In this document: piece by piece, positions 1-4,269 of the stretch | Numbering within the stretch: position 1 is the first letter of the stretch | Layout: each line of letters begins with the position of its first letter | From: Actinomycetota bacterium | GTDB lineage: Bacteria > Actinomycetota > Actinomycetes > Streptosporangiales > Streptosporangiaceae | Length of the DNA stretch: 5,236 bases | Assembly (NCBI GenBank): GCA_003161205.1 | Contig: PMOU01000220.1 | Span: 12,090 to 17,325, forward strand | Reading direction: 5' to 3' | The notes under the pieces: model-generated | The model's input: only the letters and a program-made list of their open reading frames with translations | What the model was told of the DNA's origin: nothing | Database searches by the model: none | Made by a program: the position numbers and the translations under genes

Positions 1-1
1 C

Positions 2-391
2 GTCGTCGCCGTGGCGAACGCCCTCAGGCCCGACCCCACCCTGGCCCAGCGCGGGCTGGTCCAGGAAGTGCTGGCCCGCCAGGGTCTGTCGATCCCTCTT
101 CCCCCCGCCCCGGGTTTCGACTGGGCCGGCACGATAACACCAGGCGCACTCGCCGTGCTGCTCGTCGTGCTGTCATCTTCGTGCGGGCGACCCGCGCCGC
201 CAGGTCGTGATGCTCCCGTTCACCGCCGGGATGCTGCCATGCTGGCTCCCCTCGTCGGGGTACGCCCTGAATTTTCGTGGCTATGCCTGATTCCTTTTCG
301 CCGCCGCAGGTGTCGTTCCCGCCGACCGGGGTACCCGATCTTCACCGAGGCCGACCACGACGGATGCCGATTGTCGCCCTGCCGAATGTGA
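2..391 (+). CDS. 3' end of an unidentified upstream gene (partial, doubtful tail)
   Basis: This frame is open from the window edge to a TGA at 389-391. For roughly the first 130 bases nearly every codon ends in G or C, as in the neighbouring genes, and the translation is plausible (it contains ALRPDPTLAQRGLVQEVLAR and then a Pro-rich stretch). A short hydrophobic segment follows (GALAVLLVVL, about residues 48-57 of the visible part). After about position 130 codon quality falls, and the tail is rich in Arg, Pro and Cys and does not look like a folded protein. The true stop may have been lost, or a frameshift or assembly error may lie near 130-200. I do not recognise the family. An internal ATG at 11-13 might be proposed as a start, but no ribosome binding site can be judged so close to the edge, and a gene entering from the left is more likely. 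The 210-413 part is best treated as probable spacer. Confidence 0.35.
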   Translation, partial: VVAVANALRPDPTLAQRGLVQEVLARQGLSIPLPPAPGFDWAGTITPGALAVLLVVLSSSCGRPAPPGRDAPVHRRDAAMLAPLVGVRPEFSWLCLIPFRRRRCRSRRPGYPIFTEADHDGCRLSPCRM

Positions 392-401
392 TGTCACGAA
401 T

Positions 402-405
402 AGGA
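402..405 (+). promoter_or_regulatory. Ribosome binding site of the 59-aa membrane protein
   Basis: AGGA lies 8 bases before the ATG at 414. It favours that ATG over the out-of-frame ATG at 406. Confidence 0.6.
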
Positions 406-413
406 ATGCCGGC

Positions 414-593
414 ATGGAAGTCAGCCTGATCGTCAGCCTCGTGCTGGCCGCGGTCCTCGTCCTGGTGTGCGTGGCTGCCAACCGCGTCTGGCTCCGCGCG
501 CGGCGCCGCGAGCGGGAGAGGGAAAGCTGGGACCAGCTCAGGCTCAGTTACCCCGACCTTGACCGGGAGCTCGACCGGATCTGGCAGCGCTAG
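414..593 (+). CDS. Small single-pass membrane protein, 59 aa, unknown function
   Basis: The ORF runs from ATG 414 to TAG 591-593 and encodes 59 residues. Residues about 4-24 are a continuous hydrophobic helix (SLIVSLVLAAVLVLVCVAA). A strongly basic/charged stretch follows (RARRRERERE, residues 28-37), then an acidic-aromatic tail ending SYPDLDRELDRIWQR. By the positive-inside rule the N terminus should face out and the tail the cytoplasm. Codons are overwhelmingly G/C-ending, and an AGGA box sits 8 bases upstream, so it is very likely real. It ends 46 bases before the pimB start, in the same direction. That position suggests, without proving, a link to membrane mannolipid synthesis, for instance as an anchor or partner. 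I do not recognise a named family. A longer minus-strand frame over the same bases is an antisense shadow. Confidence 0.72.
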   Translation: MEVSLIVSLVLAAVLVLVCVAANRVWLRARRRERERESWDQLRLSYPDLDRELDRIWQR

Positions 594-627
594 TAACCGT
601 ATCTCCGGTGGCGGGCGCGTGTCCCGA

Positions 628-633
628 TACACT
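628..633 (+). promoter_or_regulatory. Candidate -10 box for a leaderless pimB transcript
   Basis: TACACT fits the TANNNT -10 consensus of actinobacterial housekeeping sigma factors. Six bases separate it from GTG 640, so transcription would begin at or next to the start codon. There is no good -35 (CCGGTG at the 17-bp position), and no Shine-Dalgarno precedes GTG 640, which fits leaderless translation. Confidence 0.45.
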
Positions 634-639
634 CGTGCG

Positions 640-1752
640 GTGCGCCGCACGCTGATCGTCACCAACGACTTCCCGCCACGTCAGGGCGGTATCCAGTCGT
701 TCGTGCACGCGCTGGCCGCCCGGCTGCCCGACGTCATCGTGTACGCGCCCGCCTGGACCGGAGCGGCGGAGTTCGACGCCAGACAGTCGTTTCCGGTCAT
801 CCGCCACCCGACGTCGCTCATGCTGCCGGTGCCGAGCGTGTCGCGGCGGGCCGCGGCCATTGCCCGTGAACACGGCTGCGAGTCGGTCCTGTTCGGCGCG
901 GCGGCGCCGCTCGGACTCATCACCCCGGCGCTGCGCCGGGCCGGCGTGAGCCGGGCGGTCGCGCTGACGCACGGCCACGAGGCGGGCTGGGCCGCGCTGC
1001 CCGGCGCCCGCGGCCTGCTCCGCCGCATCGGTGACGAGGTGGACGTGGTGACCTACCTGGGTGAGTACTTCCGGGTCCGGCTAGCCCGGGCCCTGTCGCC
1101 CGCGGCGGCCAGCCGGATGGTGCGGCTGGCGCCGGGCGTGGACGTGACGTTCTTCCGCCCGGGAGCTGGCGGTCAGGCGATCAGGGAGCGGCTCGGGCTC
1201 GCCGGGAAACCCGTGGTGGCCTGCGTATCCCGGATGGTTCCGCGTAAGGGCCAGGACACGCTGATCAGGGCCTGGCCGCAGGTCCGCGCGCAGGTGCCTG
1301 ACGCGTGCCTGCTGCTCGTCGGCGACGGCCCCTACGCGCCTGAGCTGAAGGGTCTGGCCCAGCGCCTGGGCGGGCCCGGCGACGTCATCTTCACCGGCCC
1401 CGTGCCCTGGTCCGAGCTGCCCGGATACTACGACGCGGCGGATGTCTTCGCCATGCCCTGCCGGACGCGCCGGGCCGGGCTGGACGTGGAGGGGCTGGGC
1501 ATCGTCTACCTGGAGGCCTCGGCCACCGGCCTGCCCGTGATCGGCGGCGACTCGGGCGGCGCCCCTGACGCCATCCTCGACGGCGAGTCCGGCTACGTCG
1601 TCCACGACGTCGCGGGCGTCGCGGCCCGTATCACCGAGCTGCTCCGCGATCCCGCCAAGGCCAAGGCCATGGGGGAGAAGGGCCTGGCCTGGGTCGACCG
1701 GGAGTGGCGCGAGGAACTCCCCGCCGCCCGCCTGGCCGCCCTGCTCAGCTGA
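640..1752 (+). CDS. pimB: GDP-mannose-dependent phosphatidylinositol monomannoside mannosyltransferase (PimB, GT4)
   Basis: The product is a 370-residue GT-B retaining glycosyltransferase. In this family PimB transfers mannose from GDP-mannose to the inositol 6-position of acylated PIM1, giving PIM2, at the cytoplasmic face of the membrane. Visible signatures are TNDFPPRQGGIQSF at residues 8-21 (N-terminal Gly-rich acceptor/donor loop), HGHEAGW at 111-117, VSRMVPRKG at 196-204 with Arg198 and Lys203 as the expected nucleotide-sugar phosphate ligands, LLVGDGPY at 225-232, and an EX7E motif from Glu284 to Glu292 (EGLGIVYLE). Length matches the family. I chose GTG 640 because homologues begin 1-3 residues before the conserved TLIVTNDFPPR. 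In-frame alternatives are GTG 619 (7 more residues, weak GGTGG upstream) and TTG 559, which would overlap the preceding gene. The gene is intact, with typical codon use. Its tail-to-tail arrangement with fadD is conserved in actinobacteria, which supports the assignment. A related GT4 specificity cannot be fully excluded. Confidence 0.88.
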   Translation: MRRTLIVTNDFPPRQGGIQSFVHALAARLPDVIVYAPAWTGAAEFDARQSFPVIRHPTSLMLPVPSVSRRAAAIAREHGCESVLFGAAAPLGLITPALRRAGVSRAVALTHGHEAGWAALPGARGLLRRIGDEVDVVTYLGEYFRVRLARALSPAAASRMVRLAPGVDVTFFRPGAGGQAIRERLGLAGKPVVACVSRMVPRKGQDTLIRAWPQVRAQVPDACLLLVGDGPYAPELKGLAQRLGGPGDVIFTGPVPWSELPGYYDAADVFAMPCRTRRAGLDVEGLGIVYLEASATGLPVIGGDSGGAPDAILDGESGYVVHDVAGVAARITELLRDPAKAKAMGEKGLAWVDREWREELPAARLAALLS

Positions 1753-1760
1753 CGCCAGGG

Positions 1761-1816
1761 CTAAGCCCGGCCACCTCGCCTGAGCCCGCCTTAGCCTCGT
1801 CTAAGGCCCCTCTAAG
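1761..1816. repeat. Cluster of CTAAG / CTTAG words after pimB
   Basis: CTAAG occurs at 1761, 1801 and 1812, and its complement CTTAG at 1790. Such A/T-containing words are uncommon in DNA this GC-rich. The 1801 and 1812 copies are 11 bases apart, about one helical turn. The pair at 1790 and 1801 forms the hairpin listed separately. The related GTAAG/CTTAC pair at 1846 and 1857 has the same 6-base gap. The cluster could be binding sites for a regulator of the small genes downstream, or chance. Confidence 0.4.
1788..1807 (+). terminator. Hairpin downstream of pimB, possible weak terminator
   Basis: GCCTTAG (1788-1794) and CTAAGGC (1801-1807) form a perfect 7-bp stem with loop CCTCGT, 36 bases after the pimB stop. 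No U-run follows (CCCCTCTAAG), so it may be a weak terminator or a protein-binding inverted repeat. Confidence 0.4.
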
Positions 1817-1842
1817 CAGGCAAAATAGGGATTTCCTCCGAT

Positions 1843-1864
1843 GCGGTAAGGGGGGTCTTACCGC
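1843..1864. promoter_or_regulatory. Perfect 8-bp inverted repeat, candidate operator or leader hairpin
   Basis: GCGGTAAG (1843-1850) and CTTACCGC (1857-1864) are exact reverse complements flanking a GGGGGT loop. The element lies 50 bases before the first mini-gene, in a locally A/T-richer stretch (1820-1840) that could hold a promoter, although I see no convincing -35/-10 pair. Symmetry and position fit a dimeric repressor operator or a 5'-UTR hairpin. There is no T-run after it, so an intrinsic terminator is less likely. Confidence 0.5.
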
Positions 1865-1869
1865 GAGAC

Positions 1870-1894
1870 TCACTAGTGACGGTCAGAGATGACC
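1870..1894 (+). promoter_or_regulatory. Palindrome and GNRA-capped mini-hairpin in the leader of the mini-genes
   Basis: TCACTAGTGA (1870-1879) is a 10-bp palindrome. Next to it GGTCA-GAGA-TGACC (1881-1894) can form a 5-bp stem capped by a GNRA tetraloop (GAGA), 8 bases before the Shine-Dalgarno. TGAC at 1877-1880 could instead pair with GTCA at 1882-1885, although with a 1-nt gap that pairing would only work in trans or as a DNA palindrome. I match it to no known riboswitch class. Confidence 0.35.
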
Positions 1895-1903
1895 AGAACA
1901 TTG

Positions 1904-1909
1904 AGGAGG
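1904..1909 (+). promoter_or_regulatory. Strong ribosome binding site of mini-gene 1
   Basis: AGGAGG, the full anti-16S complement, lies 4 bases before ATG 1914. It is part of a longer GAGGAGGA run, and it decides this start over an overlapping frame that begins at 1889 with no comparable site. Confidence 0.75.
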
Positions 1910-1913
1910 AACG

Positions 1914-2072
1914 ATGAACGCCTACACGACCCGGATCATGGTCACAGACCACATCAGGGAGTTCCGCGAGCAGACGGCGGCGGCCCACCGAGCCGATCAG
2001 GCTCGCGCCGACCAGCGCAAGCCCGGCACGCACGCCCACCACGGCATGGGCTGGCTCCTGCGCCACGCGTAA
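1914..2072 (+). CDS. Mini-gene 1: 52-aa hypothetical protein
   Basis: The ORF runs from ATG 1914 to TAA 2070-2072 behind a full AGGAGG. Most codons are G/C-ending, and the product looks like a genuine short protein: a predicted amphipathic helix over about residues 5-33 (it contains DHIREFREQT and HRADQARADQ), then a His/Gly-rich turn (GTHAHHGMG, residues 38-46) and the tail WLLRHA. There is no signal peptide or membrane segment. Three of the seven residues at 39-45 are His, which could bind a metal, but that is only a thought. A second mini-gene follows after 33 bases, and the pair probably shares one transcript ending at the hairpin at 2278. From memory, actinobacteria have many 40-75-aa soluble proteins of this helical, Arg/Ala/Gln-rich style next to regulated promoters; none has a function I can name here. 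Confidence 0.68.
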   Translation: MNAYTTRIMVTDHIREFREQTAAAHRADQARADQRKPGTHAHHGMGWLLRHA

Positions 2073-2090
2073 TCAGCACACAACCGCATG

Positions 2091-2097
2091 AGGAAGG
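2091..2097 (+). promoter_or_regulatory. Ribosome binding site of mini-gene 2
   Basis: AGGAAGG lies 8 bases before ATG 2106. It supports independent translation of the second mini-gene. Confidence 0.6.
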
Positions 2098-2105
2098 CAG
2101 ACATC

Positions 2106-2231
2106 ATGAACACCGCAACCCGAAGCAACCTCCTGGTTCGCGCCGCCCGGCGGATAGCCGCGGCCACGTCCGAGATCAACTACGCCCAGGAGCGGATCCT
2201 CGACAACAGGGTGCACTCGGCCGGTAAGTAA
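2106..2231 (+). CDS. Mini-gene 2: 41-aa hypothetical protein, possibly truncated by an in-frame stop
   Basis: The ORF runs from ATG 2106 to TAA 2229-2231 and encodes 41 residues in one basic/amphipathic helix (it contains LLVRAARRIAAATSEINYAQ, residues 9-28). An AGGAAGG box precedes it. Immediately after the TAA the same frame reads PGRLSATYFEFLFITRR, and the codons of ATYFEFLF all end in G or C. From memory, a family of 60-75-aa actinobacterial proteins has an N-terminal helix ending in an NYAQ-like motif and, about 25 residues later, a TYAEFLxRTSG motif. If this gene belongs to it, the TAA has cut off its C terminus. No stop then occurs in that frame until far inside the antisense of fadD, so any longer ancestral gene has also lost its proper end. 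A normal 41-aa gene followed by a chance match is the alternative. Confidence 0.58.
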   Translation: MNTATRSNLLVRAARRIAAATSEINYAQERILDNRVHSAGK

Positions 2232-2277
2232 CCAGGCCGACTGTCAGCGACCTACTTCGAGTTCCTCTTCATAACCC

Positions 2278-2316
2278 GACGACGAGCCGTCCGAGATAGC
2301 GGACGGCTCGTCGTTT
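2278..2316. terminator. Strong hairpin terminator between converging units
   Basis: ACGACGAGCCGTCCG (2279-2293) pairs perfectly with its complement at 2300-2314: a 15-bp stem with a 6-base loop (AGATAG). TTT at 2314-2316 follows on the plus strand. On the minus strand only weak T content follows (GTCGGGTTATG). The hairpin lies 47 bases after the mini-gene 2 stop and about 40 bases past the fadD stop, so it most likely ends the plus-strand mini-gene transcript and may also serve fadD. Confidence 0.8.
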
Positions 2317-2317
2317 G

Positions 2318-2360
2318 CGGCTCAGCGGCTCAGCGGCAGTGGCTCAGTGGCTCGGCTCAG
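2318..2360. repeat. Degenerate octamer tandem repeat (CGGCTCAG / TGGCTCAG)
   Basis: Units are CGGCTCAG at 2318 and 2326, a shortened CGGCAG at 2334, TGGCTCAG at 2340, a shortened TGGCTC at 2348, and GGCTCAG at 2354-2360. The last unit contains the fadD stop codon (TCA on plus, TGA on minus, 2357-2359). The array fills the gap between terminator and fadD. Confidence 0.7.
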
Positions 2361-4162
2361 GAGTACAGCGCCTCGATGTCAGCGGCGAAGTCCTTCATCA
2401 GCACGCTCCTGCGGATGCCGAGCTTGACCGTGAGCTGCCCGCTCTCCTGGGTGAAATCGTCCTCCAGAATCCGGAACTTCCTGATCGACTCCGCCCGGGA
2501 CACCGTCTTGTTCGCGTCGTCCACCGCCTCCTGCACGGCTGCGATGAGATCCGGGTCCTCGCGCAGCGTGGCGATCGTCGCGTCGGCGGGTTTGCCGTGC
2601 TTTGCCTTCCAGGGGCCGAGCGCCTCAGGATCGACGGTGATCAGCGCGGCGATGAAGGGCCTGCCGTCGCCGACGACCATGGTCTGGCTGATCAGGGCGT
2701 GGCTGCGGAGCCGGTCCTCGAGCACCGCGGGCGCCACGTTCTTGCCCCCGGCGGTGACGATCATCTCCTTCTTGCGCCCGGTGATCCGCAGGAATCCCTC
2801 GTCGTCGAGCTCGCCGATGTCACCGGTGCGGAACCACCCGTCGGCCGTCAGTGTCTCCTTGGTCGCCGCGTCGTTCTGCCAGTAGCCACGGAAGACGTTC
2901 GCCCCGGACATCAGGATCTCGCCGTCCTCGGCGATCTTGAGCGCGACGCCGGGCAGCGGCTGCCCGACCGTGCCGATCTTGTTCCGGTCCGGCCGGTTCA
3001 CGGTGGCCGCCCCGGTCGTCTCGGTCAGCCCGTACCCCTCGAGCACGGTGACGCCGGCGCCGCGGAAGAAATGGAGGAGCCGTTCGGTGAGCGCGGCGCC
3101 GCCGGACACGGCGTACTGCGCCCGGCCGCCGAGGGCGACCCGCAGCTTGCCGTAGACCAGCCGGTCGAACAGGGCGTGCTGGGCCCGCAGCCGCAGCGCC
3201 GGGCCGCCGGGGGTGTCGGTGGCCTGGCTGTAGGCGATCGCGACCCGGGCCGCCCGGCCGAATATCGCGCCCTTCCGCTCGCTGACGGCTCGCTGCTCGG
3301 CGCCGTTGTAGACCTTCTCGAACACCCGCGGCACCGCCAGGATGAACGTAGGCCGGAACGAGGCCAGGGCGGGGAGCAGTTCGGTCACGTCCGGGGCGTG
3401 CCCGAGCACGATCCCGCCCTCGATGCAGCCGACTTCGATGATCCGGGCGAAGACGTGCGCGAGCGGCAGGAACAGCAGCGTGCTGGGCTCCTGCGCGCCG
3501 GCGATGATCGCCAGCGGGCCGAGGAAGGCGTTGCGCACGTCGGCGAGCAGGTTCTCGTGGGTCAGCTCGCAGCCCTTGGGGCGCCCGGTGGTGCCCGAGG
3601 TGTAGATGACCGTGGCCACATCGGACGCCTGGGCCGTGGCGGCCCGCGCGGCGATGACCTCATCGGTGACGGACGAGTCGCCCCCGGCGAGCGGGGACTC
3701 CCCAGAGCCCGCATCGATCCGCCACAGATACTTCAGGGCCGGCACCTGATCGCGGAAGCCGTCGATGATCTGCTCGAAGGCGGCCGTCTCGGCGAAGCAG
3801 GCCCGCGCGCCTGAGTTGGTCAGTATCCATTCGGCCTGCTCGGCCGAGGAGGTCTCGTAGACCGGTACGGTCACGGCGCCCGCGACCCAGATGGCATAGT
3901 CGATCAGCGTCCACTCGTACCGGGTGTGCGACATCAGCGCGACCCGGTCCCCGACCTCGATCCCGGCCGCGACCAGCCCCTTGGCCACCGCGACGACCTC
4001 GTCCTTGAACTGGCCCGCGGTCACGTCCTGCCAGCCGCCGCCCGGACCGGGCCGGCGCATCACCACCGCCCGCGGCTGTTCCGCGGCCCGGCGGAAGACG
4101 GCATCGGCGAGATTCGCGGAGGCGGGGATCTCCGACAGGGCCGGAATGCTGAATTCGCGCAC
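2357..4162 (-). CDS. fadD: Long-chain fatty acid-CoA ligase (AMP-forming), FadD15-like
   Basis: The product is a 601-residue ANL-superfamily enzyme that activates fatty acids to acyl-AMP and then acyl-CoA in the cytoplasm. Visible motifs are the P-loop YTSGTTGRPKG at 187-197, LPLAHVFAR at 232-240, the adenine-binding EGYGLTET at 375-382, GWFRTGDIG at 442-450 with the ribose-binding Asp448, and the hinge region GRKKEMIVTAGGKNVAP at 462-478. The C-terminal A10 region reads LTVKLGIRR (577-585). Bacterial long-chain ligases usually have LTPTLKxKR here, so the catalytic Lys position is occupied by Gly582 and a Lys lies two residues earlier (Lys580). I chose GTG 4162 because GGAG (4171-4168 on the minus strand) precedes it by 5 bases and MREFSIPAL matches the usual N terminus; an upstream ATG at 4201 would add 13 residues with no homology. 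Length and the tail-to-tail arrangement with pimB match mycobacterial FadD15. The gene is intact, with normal codon use. Confidence 0.9.
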   Translation of the reverse strand: MREFSIPALSEIPASANLADAVFRRAAEQPRAVVMRRPGPGGGWQDVTAGQFKDEVVAVAKGLVAAGIEVGDRVALMSHTRYEWTLIDYAIWVAGAVTVPVYETSSAEQAEWILTNSGARACFAETAAFEQIIDGFRDQVPALKYLWRIDAGSGESPLAGGDSSVTDEVIAARAATAQASDVATVIYTSGTTGRPKGCELTHENLLADVRNAFLGPLAIIAGAQEPSTLLFLPLAHVFARIIEVGCIEGGIVLGHAPDVTELLPALASFRPTFILAVPRVFEKVYNGAEQRAVSERKGAIFGRAARVAIAYSQATDTPGGPALRLRAQHALFDRLVYGKLRVALGGRAQYAVSGGAALTERLLHFFRGAGVTVLEGYGLTETTGAATVNRPDRNKIGTVGQPLPGVALKIAEDGEILMSGANVFRGYWQNDAATKETLTADGWFRTGDIGELDDEGFLRITGRKKEMIVTAGGKNVAPAVLEDRLRSHALISQTMVVGDGRPFIAALITVDPEALGPWKAKHGKPADATIATLREDPDLIAAVQEAVDDANKTVSRAESIRKFRILEDDFTQESGQLTVKLGIRRSVLMKDFAADIEALYS

Positions 4163-4167
4163 GGCAT

Positions 4168-4171
4168 CTCC
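4168..4171 (-). promoter_or_regulatory. Ribosome binding site of fadD
   Basis: GGAG on the minus strand lies 5 bases before GTG 4162. It selects this start over the in-frame ATG at 4201. Confidence 0.65.
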
Positions 4172-4172
4172 A

Positions 4173-4190
4173 GTGATGTAGCTACATGAC
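4173..4190. promoter_or_regulatory. Palindrome just upstream of fadD, candidate operator
   Basis: ATGTAGCTACAT (4176-4187) is a perfect 12-bp palindrome. With one mismatch pair it extends to 18 bp (GTG...GAC outer arms). It touches the fadD ribosome binding site. On the minus strand TTGTGC (4206-4201) and TACATC (4183-4178) are a possible -35/-10 pair 17 bases apart, which would put the palindrome over the -10. A dimeric repressor (for example TetR-type, common for fatty-acid genes) would fit, but this is inference. Confidence 0.45.
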
Positions 4191-4208
4191 GGTACAAGCA
4201 CAAGCTTA

Positions 4209-4220
4209 GAGCGCGCGCTC
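4209..4220. repeat. 12-bp palindrome and adjacent tandem hexamer in the divergent intergenic region
   Basis: GAGCGCGCGCTC (4209-4220) is a perfect palindrome near the middle of the divergent spacer 4163-4269. Next to it ACAAGC is repeated in tandem at 4194-4199 and 4200-4205. It could be a second regulatory site or simple GC alternation. Confidence 0.35.
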
Positions 4221-4257
4221 GCCGGTTCCCGGTGACGATCTTGGCGCCAGGCCAGCC

Positions 4258-4263
4258 TACGGT
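4258..4263 (+). promoter_or_regulatory. Candidate -10 box for a leaderless phosphoesterase transcript
   Basis: TACGGT fits TANNNT and is followed by exactly 6 bases before ATG 4270, the same geometry as at pimB. A GTGACG at 4232-4237 is a partial -35 match, but its 20-bp spacing is long. The only Shine-Dalgarno-like sequence is GGTGG, which overlaps the -10. Confidence 0.42.
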
Positions 4264-4269
4264 GGTGAC

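Noticed and set aside
327..337. Small GGGTACCC palindrome upstream of the 59-aa gene
   Set aside because: It has only 4 pairs and a short loop, which is expected by chance in GC-rich DNA, and no promoter elements are aligned with it.
559..639. Longer pimB starting at TTG 559
   Set aside because: It would overlap the end of the 59-aa gene and add a Ser/Gly-rich extension not expected in the family.
544..1605. Several minus-strand frames within pimB
   Set aside because: All are antisense shadows of a gene with complete GT4 motifs.
1889..2227. 112-residue plus-strand frame over the two mini-genes
   Set aside because: The translation is an Arg/Pro/His/Gly-rich wrong-frame type with no Shine-Dalgarno, whereas the two mini-genes have strong sites and better codon bias.
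1753..2360. CRISPR array or insertion sequence ends
   Set aside because: The repeats are too short and irregular, with no spacer regularity, transposase or terminal inverted repeats.
2315..3814. 499-residue plus-strand frame antisense to fadD
   Set aside because: It is the codon-bias shadow of fadD: rich in Gly, Arg, Pro and Asp with no recognisable motif, no ribosome binding site, and it starts in the terminator arm.
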